From: Candidatus Saccharimonadales bacterium
GTDB taxonomy: Bacteria; Patescibacteriota; Saccharimonadia; Saccharimonadales; Saccharimonadaceae
DNA: 5,594 nt
Direction of reading: 5' to 3'
Assembly (NCBI GenBank): GCA_030146045.1
Contig: JASLDG010000048.1
Span: 1-5,594, forward strand
This document shows, one piece after another, positions 1-4,567 of the stretch (positions within the stretch are counted from its first letter, which is position 1; each line of letters begins with the position of its first letter). The notes beneath the pieces were generated by a model, which was not told the origin of the DNA, did no database searches, and saw only the letters and a list, made by a program, of their open reading frames with translations. Position numbers and translations under genes: made by a program.

Positions 1-1175
1 GATGTAGTGTAGATAGGGTCTGCATCAAGCTCGTCAGTCTGTGTGATTCCATCTCGCGTTATCACCGCAATGTGACCATAGGCGTGATCAATAGCCTGAA
101 GGTGCGGATCTCTCCAGTCGCACGCGTCAAGCCCTCTACGCTGCTGCGCGGCACGTAAAAGCCCAAGCTTTGCGATTGCATCACTCCTGTCTTCAAGCAG
201 GAATACGTCCCGCTCCAAATCATCCACTGCACGTCGCCACTCTTCGCGGTAATAGGCTTCTTCGTCCGTACACTCAACCGTATCGATAATTTCGAGAATC
301 TTTTTCTGTATCTCGGTATTCGTATACCGGTTACCGTCCGTTAGTTGAGTCGTGCGCTGCATCTCCAGGTCTGTCATATTTCGTCTTGCCAGAGACGCAA
401 GGGCGCCATCATGGTACGCTGGCGCGTCAAGTCGAAGACTATCGGCTTTCTTTTGCTCGATTGCGCGCAGTATCAGTGAGGTCGTCGCAAAACTCATCGC
501 AGTTGCCCACGGAGAGATATGAGCGTCCATACTGGTAATATGCAGCCGCCGATCGAGTGATGATGGCGAATGGGATTCATCACGATCATTGATGAGCACC
601 CGTCTATTGTTCGTCGTTCCGCTTCCATACGTATCAGAAATTGTATGTATCTTTTGGCTAAAACTATATGCCCACCCTTGAGACCCCTCATACACCATGC
701 CCGCTCCAAGGAGCGGCTGACTCGTTGCTAGATGAAGGCCAAGTAGATGCATGCGCTTATCATCAACCTTATAAACTGTATCTTTCCTTGTCGATAGGTT
801 CATATGGTACCCCCACGCCGTTTGCGCGCTATCGATAACTCGCTTTGCAACATAGAGTTTCGCAATCGACGTATCCTCCTTCATCCTGCGCGCCAAACTG
901 TCGATGATGAATAATTCACCGGCCATTTCGTTGAGAACCACGCCTTGCTGGATATCGGTATCTTCTGGGGTGGCGTATTCAAGGTGCTGACCAACATCCG
1001 CATAATAGCGTGCGCCGTTACTCATCATGTCGCCAGCAGTACGAATGTCAGGGTGCAAATCATTATTAATAAGCCCAGACTTGACGGGTAGCTGCTTTTT
1101 TACACCGTCATCATACTCAACGGTGAGCGGCCATTCCATTTCAGAGCCAACAATTCGAGGACGTATGGTGGTCAT
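1..1175 (-). CDS. pafA: Pup ligase (PafA/Dop family), partial, C-terminus beyond window
   Basis: The visible 391 residues belong to the carboxylate-amine ligase family (glutamine synthetase-like fold) of PafA and Dop, which use ATP to join the C-terminal Glu of Pup to a substrate lysine, or to deamidate/remove Pup. Seen in order: GSEMEW (10-15), matching the G.E.E nucleotide/metal motif; NGARYYADVGQHLEYATPE (53-71), with D60 in the place of the catalytic Asp; WGYHMN (121-126), where the family has G.HEN; LLGAGMV (155-161); INDRDESH (195-202) followed by RRLHI (209-213); and a late WRDP.LQAIDHAY segment. Only about 38 residues separate GSEMEW from NGAR, too few for the long Dop loop, and DVG.H.EYAT reads like PafA rather than Dop (DHAHPEYS). 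The ATG start lies six bases after the pup stop, with TAGGG overlapping that stop as a weak ribosome site, so the gene is co-transcribed with pup. The sequence is divergent (Met in place of Glu in HEN), so family membership is firm and PafA versus Dop is an inference. Confidence 0.88.
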   Translation of the reverse strand, partial: MTTIRPRIVGSEMEWPLTVEYDDGVKKQLPVKSGLINNDLHPDIRTAGDMMSNGARYYADVGQHLEYATPEDTDIQQGVVLNEMAGELFIIDSLARRMKEDTSIAKLYVAKRVIDSAQTAWGYHMNLSTRKDTVYKVDDKRMHLLGLHLATSQPLLGAGMVYEGSQGWAYSFSQKIHTISDTYGSGTTNNRRVLINDRDESHSPSSLDRRLHITSMDAHISPWATAMSFATTSLILRAIEQKKADSLRLDAPAYHDGALASLARRNMTDLEMQRTTQLTDGNRYTNTEIQKKILEIIDTVECTDEEAYYREEWRRAVDDLERDVFLLEDRSDAIAKLGLLRAAQQRRGLDACDWRDPHLQAIDHAYGHIAVITRDGITQTDELDADPIYTT

Positions 1176-1181
1176 TATACC

Positions 1182-1403
1182 CTACTGACCACCGAGCTGC
1201 CGAAAGCTATTGACGTACTCCTGAGCCGCCTCTTCCTGATCAATACCTTCTTCTTCGAATATCTCGTCAATGAGGTCGAGAATTGCGTCTGTCTCTTCCT
1301 TAGCAGCTGCGGATATGGTTCCGCTCCCGACTTTTCTTGCCGTTGACTCCTCAACCGGTGCTTCTTGCTCGTGACGCTCTGCATATCTCGACTCTTGCGG
1401 CAT
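1182..1403 (-). CDS. pup: Prokaryotic ubiquitin-like protein Pup (Gln-ended)
   Basis: A 73-residue acidic protein recognisable as Pup, the small, largely disordered modifier attached to lysines of proteins to mark them for the proteasome in actinobacteria and some other phyla. The N-terminal half (1-34) is polar and low in complexity. KEETDAILDLIDEIFEEE (35-52) matches the Pup EETD..LD.ID..LEE helix that binds the Mpa/ARC coiled coil. The tail AAQEYVNSFRQLGGQ (59-73) matches the actinobacterial A.DFV..YVQKGGQ tail, including the terminal Gly-Gly-Gln. Compared with Mycobacterium Pup as I remember it (64 residues), the protein is slightly longer, with about six or seven extra residues (GIDQEE region) between helix and tail. 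Because it ends in Gln, it should need deamidation to Glu before ligation. Lys24 and Lys35 are the only lysines. GGAGGG lies five bases before the ATG. It is the first gene of an operon with the downstream Pup ligase-family gene. Confidence 0.93.
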   Translation of the reverse strand: MPQESRYAERHEQEAPVEESTARKVGSGTISAAAKEETDAILDLIDEIFEEEGIDQEEAAQEYVNSFRQLGGQ

Positions 1404-1408
1404 AGTAT

Positions 1409-1414
1409 CCCTCC
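1409..1414 (-). promoter_or_regulatory. Ribosome binding site of pup
   Basis: GGAGGG on the minus strand, five bases before the pup ATG. It is a near-perfect Shine-Dalgarno sequence and fixes the pup start at 1403. Confidence 0.8.
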
Positions 1415-1436
1415 ATTACTCTTTCAGTGTCTATCG

Positions 1437-1442
1437 ATTGTA
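1437..1442 (-). promoter_or_regulatory. Possible -10 box of the pup operon
   Basis: TACAAT on the minus strand, between the terminator of the 30-residue peptide gene and pup. That upstream terminator implies that pup has its own promoter in this roughly 57-base gap, and this is the best -10 candidate in it. No convincing -35 hexamer lies 16-18 bases upstream (only AT-rich sequence), so the assignment is weak. Confidence 0.3.
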
Positions 1443-1460
1443 CACCGTGCATATAAAATA

Positions 1461-1490
1461 ATACATACCCCGCGTTTACGAGGTATGTAT
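1461..1490 (-). terminator. Intrinsic terminator of the 30-residue peptide gene
   Basis: A 9-bp perfect inverted repeat (atacatacc at 1461-1469, ggtatgtat at 1482-1490) with a 12-base loop, four bases after the stop of the small gene. On the minus strand it is followed by a T-rich run (TATTTTATATG). This fits a Rho-independent terminator, although the stem is AT-rich. It separates the small gene from the pup operon. Confidence 0.65.
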
Positions 1491-1493
1491 ATG

Positions 1494-1586
1494 CTAGAGC
1501 GCGCGGTTCTTTTTCTTGAGCGCTTTGAGTTTCTTTTTACGCGCACGCTTGATATCTGCGCCATGCCAGTTACGATGTTTTGCCAT
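1494..1586 (-). CDS. 30-residue highly basic peptide, possibly ribosome-associated
   Basis: The product is MAKHRNWHGADIKRARKKKL followed by KALKKKNRAL: 9 Lys, 4 Arg and 2 His in 30 residues, with one Trp and no Cys. The evidence that it is a real gene is contextual. AAGGAG lies five bases before the ATG, an extended -10 promoter lies upstream, and an intrinsic terminator starts four bases after the TAG stop. Tiny Lys/Arg-rich proteins of this kind are often ribosomal accessory proteins (for example the bTHX, bS22 and bL37 types), and the MAK/MSK start is common among ribosomal proteins. I do not recognise it as a member of any of these. A nucleic-acid-binding role is the safest inference; the function is otherwise unknown. 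It is transcribed as a single gene. Confidence 0.72.
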   Translation of the reverse strand: MAKHRNWHGADIKRARKKKLKALKKKNRAL

Positions 1587-1591
1587 TTTTT

Positions 1592-1597
1592 CTCCTT
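1592..1597 (-). promoter_or_regulatory. Ribosome binding site of the 30-residue peptide
   Basis: AAGGAG on the minus strand, with an A-rich five-base spacer before the ATG at 1586. This is an ideal Shine-Dalgarno arrangement and the best single argument that the tiny gene is translated. Confidence 0.75.
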
Positions 1598-1607
1598 ATT
1601 AAGACTA

Positions 1608-1616
1608 AGTATAGCA
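1608..1616 (-). promoter_or_regulatory. Extended -10 promoter of the 30-residue peptide gene
   Basis: TGCTATACT on the minus strand is an extended -10 element (TGn followed by TATACT, five of six to consensus). Transcription would begin near 1601, leaving a leader of about 15 bases carrying the AAGGAG site. The -35 region is poor, as is common for extended -10 promoters. A 13-base inverted repeat (1621-1633) lies just upstream. Confidence 0.55.
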
Positions 1617-1620
1617 TAAA

Positions 1621-1633
1621 TCAAGTTTCTTGA
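1621..1633. repeat. Short inverted repeat upstream of the small gene
   Basis: tcaag-ttt-cttga is a perfect 5-bp inverted repeat around three bases, located between the -10 and -35 positions of the promoter that drives the 30-residue peptide gene. It could be an operator half-site pair, but the length is short enough for chance. Confidence 0.25.
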
Positions 1634-1721
1634 GAACCTTACAACTTGTTATACTAACATACCGACCGCCTCTATCACGCCGATGAGTCCTAAGAAGTTG
1701 TTTGCATGATGTGTAGATAGG

Positions 1722-1760
1722 AAAGTAAAATGACTCCGTATAATGGAGTCATTTTACTTT
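1722..1760 (-). terminator. Strong terminator hairpin after tRNA-Leu (possibly bidirectional)
   Basis: aaagtaaaatgactcc (1722-1737) and ggagtcattttacttt (1745-1760) form a perfect 16-bp stem with a 7-base loop. On the minus strand the stem begins at the last base of the tRNA CCA and its 3' arm ends in TTTTACTTT, so it should end tRNA transcription. The symmetrical A/T-rich base would also allow termination of plus-strand transcripts. Confidence 0.85.
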
Positions 1761-1846
1761 GGTACGGATGAGAGGACTTGAACCTCCACGATATTGCTAT
1801 CACTAGCACCTGAAGCTAGCGCGTCTACCAATTCCGCCACATCCGC
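1760..1846 (-). tRNA. tRNA-Leu (anticodon CAG), CCA encoded
   Basis: An 87-base class II tRNA. The acceptor stem is GCGGATG/CATCCGT, with a G1-U72 wobble at the first pair. The D-arm reads GCGGAATTGGTAGACGC. The anticodon stem CTAGC/GCTAG is perfect and encloses TTCAGGT, giving anticodon CAG, which reads CUG. The long variable arm GATA-GCAA-TATC is the class II Leu/Ser type, and the A73 discriminator is typical of Leu. The T-arm is GGAGG-TTCAAGT-CCTCT, and the 3' CCA is encoded. The anticodon arm and D-arm closely resemble those of the E. coli CAG tRNA-Leu. It is transcribed alone from the promoter at 1862-1890 and ended by the hairpin at 1722-1760. Confidence 0.97.
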
Positions 1847-1892
1847 GTATTATATAAAAGTAATGTACTTGTAAGTTTAGTGTCTTTCAAGG
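1838..1892. repeat. Direct repeat copy A: tRNA 5' end plus promoter
   Basis: A 55-base unit covering the first nine bases of tRNA-Leu, its leader and its -10/-35 promoter. It matches 1939-1993 with five substitutions and no gaps. Copy A is attached to the intact tRNA. Confidence 0.9.
1862..1890 (-). promoter_or_regulatory. Promoter of tRNA-Leu
   Basis: On the minus strand, TTGAAA (1885-1890) is separated by exactly 17 bases from TACATT (1862-1867). Transcription would start near 1855, giving a leader of about 9 bases before the mature tRNA 5' end at 1846. The better-looking TATAAT at 1849-1854 is too close to the tRNA to be its -10 box. The whole element recurs in a second copy 101 bases upstream. 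Confidence 0.6.
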
Positions 1893-1900
1893 ACATTGCG

Positions 1901-1947
1901 CGCTCGCGTCTACGGTTACTTGCGTTTCACGCAGCCGTCACATCCGC
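1901..1947 (-). pseudogene. Degenerate 5' fragment of a tRNA-Leu gene
   Basis: Downstream of promoter copy B (minus strand) the sequence begins GCGGATGTG, identical to the first nine bases of tRNA-Leu. About 34 bases in, it has GTAGACGCG (1905-1913), identical to the 3' side of the tRNA D-arm, but with roughly 16 extra bases between the two, including a small hairpin (TGCGT-GAA-ACGCA, 1921-1933). No anticodon arm, variable arm or T-arm follows. It looks like the remnant of a tandem tRNA duplication whose 3' part was lost. The shared D-arm match is short, so the pseudogene reading is less sure than the promoter repeat. Confidence 0.5.
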
Positions 1948-1993
1948 ATACTATATAAAAATGATGTACTTGTAGGTTTAGTGTCTTTCAAGG
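1939..1993. repeat. Direct repeat copy B: duplicated tRNA promoter and 5' end
   Basis: The second copy of the 55-base unit, offset by 101 bases, with 50 of 55 positions identical. On the minus strand it keeps TTGAAA (1986-1991) and the 17-base spacer, but its -10 box has become TACATC. It may still fire weakly and read through into the tRNA. Confidence 0.9.
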
Positions 1994-2060
1994 TGTGTTT
2001 CACATAAGCAGACGCACTTACATCTTCACCAATATAGCAATTGCACACCAAAAACTCAAG
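1994..2060. other. Short gap between FAD oxidase gene and the tRNA region
   Basis: About 67 bases with no gene and no convincing terminator after the oxidase stop. It contains a small perfect inverted repeat (tgtg-ttt-caca, 1994-2004). This resembles the hairpin at 1921-1933 and may be a third, very worn piece of the tRNA-associated repeat. Confidence 0.3.
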
Positions 2061-3695
2061 CTACACCGATAGCGCGTATGACGCCAGTCGAGCAGCGGTA
2101 TATTCTTTGCACATAAGAGGAATAAGCGCCTTCAGCGTTTCAGGAGATTTCACTCCAGGATTCAGTGTGCCGAGCGGATCAAAAATGTCTCTGATCGCCT
2201 GATATAGTTCACGCACATCGTCATCAAGGTGCTTATACGCAGACGGAGCGATCAAACGACCCTCTCCAGAGCGTGCCACAACATTCCCGCCATAACTCGT
2301 GACAAGCTTGGCGTACTCATCGATAAAAGCCAGGAGCTTTTGACGATCGGTAACTGAACGAAGCTTAAAGTGCGGCCGAATAACATATACACTTTCGAGC
2401 GCATAGCCATAGAGCGGAAGTGGGTGCTTCACTTTCTGCGAGAGTATATCAAGCGCCTGCATAAAATCCTCAAACCGATCGGGCGGAATATACGCACCGT
2501 CAATCGCCGGCGGCAGCGTTTCAACATCATCTTCAGGATTCAGCCCGTAGTACATCACATTGCGCAGGTCACGAATACCGCCCGGATCATCATCCTCGCT
2601 TGTGTCAATTGCGAGCATCGATTCTCCAAGCTGCTTGTATAATTTTTTAATCTTCTTCTTGCGAGCACGGTCACTATTATCGTCAAACCCAACAATCACG
2701 AACGCGACGCAATCGCCCTTTTCTTTCGCGTCAGTGTAAAATCCGATACGCTTCCCCGCTACATGCGCTGCGTCACACCAGCGTACGTCGATCAACTCAA
2801 GACATGACGGCATCAACGAGCGCGCACCATCCAGCGCATCACGAGCACGCTCCCAGCTGTCAAAAGCAATTGCTGTCAACGATTCAGTAAAAGGCCGCTC
2901 CGCCGTTTTCATAATAATTTCAGAGATAACTCCAAGCGTACCTTGCGCCCCAATAAATAACGGCGCCAGGTCAATAGACCCATCTTTGTGCTTCACCTGT
3001 TGGATTGCATAGCCGGTATTATTTGGCTCAGCCGATAATTGATCAATGAGTTCTTGTTTGTCAGTGATGAGATTATCAATGCTTCGATAGATCTCACCCT
3101 CAAATGTCTGGAGGCCTTTTTTGCGGCCAAGCTCGCGCTTACTGATACGCCCAGTCTGCAGCACATCTCCGTTACCCAAGACAACCTCGAGCTGATGTAC
3201 CCATTCACGTATCGTGCCGTATTTTCCCGAACAGGCGCCAGCAGCATTGTTTGCGATTGCACCACCAATGGTACTATAAGCAGCCGAAACGGGCGCCGAA
3301 GGAATCGTCAGACCAGACAGACCAATGGCCTGATTCAGTGCTCCGAAAGTGACTCCAGGCTGCATGCGCACAAGCTTCTGCTTAGCATCGACTTCGAAGA
3401 TGGTATCGAGATGTGCCGTCGTCGAGATGATAACCCCCTTACCAATAGCTGCACCCGTCTGATCGGTGCCGCCGCCACGGACAGTCATTGGCATCACGTG
3501 GCCTTTTTCGGCAAGTTGGTTCGTAAAGCGGGCAACTTTGCGGATATCACTTGTCGTACGCGGATACACAACCATCTCAGGGGTAATTGTGAGAACGCTT
3601 GCATCGGTCGCCATCGCTTGACGCACCGCACTGTTGGTCGTTACTTCTCCTCGGACATGCTCGTTTAGATAACTCGACACTTTACTCATGTGCAT
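2061..3695 (-). CDS. FAD-binding oxidase/dehydrogenase, GlcD or D-lactate dehydrogenase type
   Basis: A 544-residue flavoprotein of the vanillyl-alcohol-oxidase/PCMH superfamily, which usually oxidises 2-hydroxy acids such as D-lactate or glycolate. The N-terminal FAD domain (about 40-265) shows YPRTTSDI (44-51), the pyrophosphate-binding RGGGTDQTG (73-81), GGAIANNAAGACSGKYG (144-160) and GAQGTLGVISE (249-259). The C-terminal oxidase domain ends with YGYALES (429-435), SGEGRLIAP (476-484) and IFDPLGTLNPGVK (504-516), the family's usual close. No signal peptide or membrane segment is seen, and the C-terminal Fe-S domain of the larger FAD/Fe-S oxidoreductases is absent. The substrate cannot be read from the sequence. 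ATG is possible at 3695 or 3689; the promoter places the transcript start at about 3691, so 3689 (MSKVSSYL) is the likelier start. It is divergent from the HAD gene and transcribed alone. Confidence 0.9.
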   Translation of the reverse strand: MHMSKVSSYLNEHVRGEVTTNSAVRQAMATDASVLTITPEMVVYPRTTSDIRKVARFTNQLAEKGHVMPMTVRGGGTDQTGAAIGKGVIISTTAHLDTIFEVDAKQKLVRMQPGVTFGALNQAIGLSGLTIPSAPVSAAYSTIGGAIANNAAGACSGKYGTIREWVHQLEVVLGNGDVLQTGRISKRELGRKKGLQTFEGEIYRSIDNLITDKQELIDQLSAEPNNTGYAIQQVKHKDGSIDLAPLFIGAQGTLGVISEIIMKTAERPFTESLTAIAFDSWERARDALDGARSLMPSCLELIDVRWCDAAHVAGKRIGFYTDAKEKGDCVAFVIVGFDDNSDRARKKKIKKLYKQLGESMLAIDTSEDDDPGGIRDLRNVMYYGLNPEDDVETLPPAIDGAYIPPDRFEDFMQALDILSQKVKHPLPLYGYALESVYVIRPHFKLRSVTDRQKLLAFIDEYAKLVTSYGGNVVARSGEGRLIAPSAYKHLDDDVRELYQAIRDIFDPLGTLNPGVKSPETLKALIPLMCKEYTAARLASYALSV

Positions 3696-3697
3696 CC

Positions 3698-3725
3698 ATC
3701 ATAGCATAAGCGTCGAGCACTGCAA
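3698..3725 (-). promoter_or_regulatory. Promoter of the FAD oxidase, probably leaderless transcript
   Basis: On the minus strand, TTGCAG (3720-3725) is followed after 16 bases by TATGAT (3698-3703), which is preceded by TGC as in an extended -10. The expected start point (about 3691-3689) coincides with the ATG at 3689, leaving no room for a ribosome binding site on the mRNA. Confidence 0.55.
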
Positions 3726-3735
3726 ACCATACCCA

Positions 3736-3744
3736 TGCTACAAT
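3736..3744 (+). promoter_or_regulatory. Extended -10 promoter of the HAD-recG pair
   Basis: TGCTACAAT on the plus strand is an extended -10 element (five of six in the hexamer). No clear -35 is seen. Transcription would start near 3751, leaving a leader of about 40-50 bases before the HAD start. It lies only about 35 bases from the divergent oxidase -10, so the two promoters share one short control region. Confidence 0.5.
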
Positions 3745-3786
3745 AGAATGGAATTATTACGATTCAGTCTACATAAATTTGGAATT

Positions 3787-3790
3787 GGAG
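3787..3790 (+). promoter_or_regulatory. Shine-Dalgarno bearing on the HAD start
   Basis: GGAG ends one base before ATG 3792, too close to serve it, but is ten bases from ATG 3801. A second GGA at 3781-3783 is eight bases before 3792. The stronger site favours the shorter protein. Confidence 0.45.
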
Positions 3791-3791
3791 T

Positions 3792-4565
3792 ATGTCCACT
3801 ATGACCAAGAAAGTTATTGCCTTTGATCTTGATGATACGCTTGCTGTTACGAAATCACCCATCTCTGACCGCATGAGTGAGATTCTCGTTCATATTCTTG
3901 ACCATTATGATGTCTGCATTATCTCTGGTGGAAAGTTTGAGCAATTTAAAAAGCAAGTTGTCGACCGCCTTGAAGCGCCAGCCCATAAGCTTAACCGTAT
4001 GCATTTAATGCCAACTTGCGGGACACGATATTACCGTTATGATGAGCTTACCGGGGAATGGAAGATCCAATATGCCGAGGATCTTTCAAAAGCACAAAAA
4101 GAAGAGATTCTCACGGTAGTCGAAAAGTCAGCACGTGAAGTTGGGCTATGGGCAGAGCAACCGTATGGTCAAATTATCGAAGATCGCGGCAGCCAAGTTA
4201 CCTACTCAGCTCTCGGACAGCAAGCACCTGCTGAAGAAAAATATGCTTGGGCAGAAGCAAACAAAGAAGCCAAGCAAGAACTTCGTGACCTCATTGCCGA
4301 ACGCCTCCCCGAGCTCGAAGTACGCCTCGGTGGCACGACAAGCGTTGATATTACACGCATCGGTATCGACAAAGCCTATGGCATGCGTAAACTGATTGAA
4401 GCAATTGATATCAGTCAAGATGATATCCTCTTCTGTGGCGACAAGTTACAGGAAGGCGGCAATGATTACCCTGTCAAGGCGATGGGGATCGATTCAATTG
4501 CCGTTGAGGGATGGGAAGATACCGCTTACGTACTCGAAGGCATTCTTGGCGTAACTGAAAAGTAG
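3792..4565 (+). CDS. HAD-IIB phosphatase, phosphomannomutase-like
   Basis: A 257-residue haloacid-dehalogenase-fold enzyme of subfamily IIB that resembles the eukaryotic-type phosphomannomutases. Seen: motif I FDLDDTL (11-17, D12 nucleophile, D14 acid/base); motif II Ser in IISGG (43-47); a cap region with IEDRGSQVTYSALGQ (129-143), aligning with the PMM R.G.LNVSPIGR segment; TSVDITRIGIDKAYGMRKL (183-201) with motif III K194; and motif IV GDKLQEGGND (216-225) with D217 and D225. The length and the GDK..GGND end match PMM. However, the Arg that closes the PMM cap motif (IGR) is Gln143 here, so it may be a sugar-phosphate phosphatase rather than a mutase. It is cytosolic. Two in-frame ATGs exist. 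GGAG lies one base before the first and ten before the second (3801, MTKKVIAF), so 3801 may be the true start. recG follows two bases after the stop. Confidence 0.88.
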   Translation: MSTMTKKVIAFDLDDTLAVTKSPISDRMSEILVHILDHYDVCIISGGKFEQFKKQVVDRLEAPAHKLNRMHLMPTCGTRYYRYDELTGEWKIQYAEDLSKAQKEEILTVVEKSAREVGLWAEQPYGQIIEDRGSQVTYSALGQQAPAEEKYAWAEANKEAKQELRDLIAERLPELEVRLGGTTSVDITRIGIDKAYGMRKLIEAIDISQDDILFCGDKLQEGGNDYPVKAMGIDSIAVEGWEDTAYVLEGILGVTEK

Positions 4566-4567
4566 TC

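Noticed and set aside
1174..1179. TATAAT on the minus strand at the pup-pafA junction
   Set aside because: It overlaps the pafA ATG, has no good -35, and the six-base gap after pup already explains expression as an operon.
1365..1619. 84-codon plus-strand frame over the pup start and the small peptide gene
   Set aside because: It runs through the terminator hairpin and promoter and is antisense to two genes with good ribosome sites. It appears to be a chance open frame.
1849..1854. Perfect TATAAT on the minus strand upstream of tRNA-Leu
   Set aside because: It ends only two bases from the mature tRNA 5' end, so transcription from it would start inside the tRNA. TTGAAA-17-TACATT further upstream fits better.
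1838..1993. Repeats as a CRISPR array
   Set aside because: There are only two copies of 55 bases with substitutions, and one includes the end of a tRNA gene. This is a local duplication, not a repeat-spacer array.
3039..3668. 209-codon open frame on the plus strand
   Set aside because: It lies wholly antisense to the FAD oxidase, whose FAD-binding motifs are clear. The product has no recognisable domain and there is no ribosome site.
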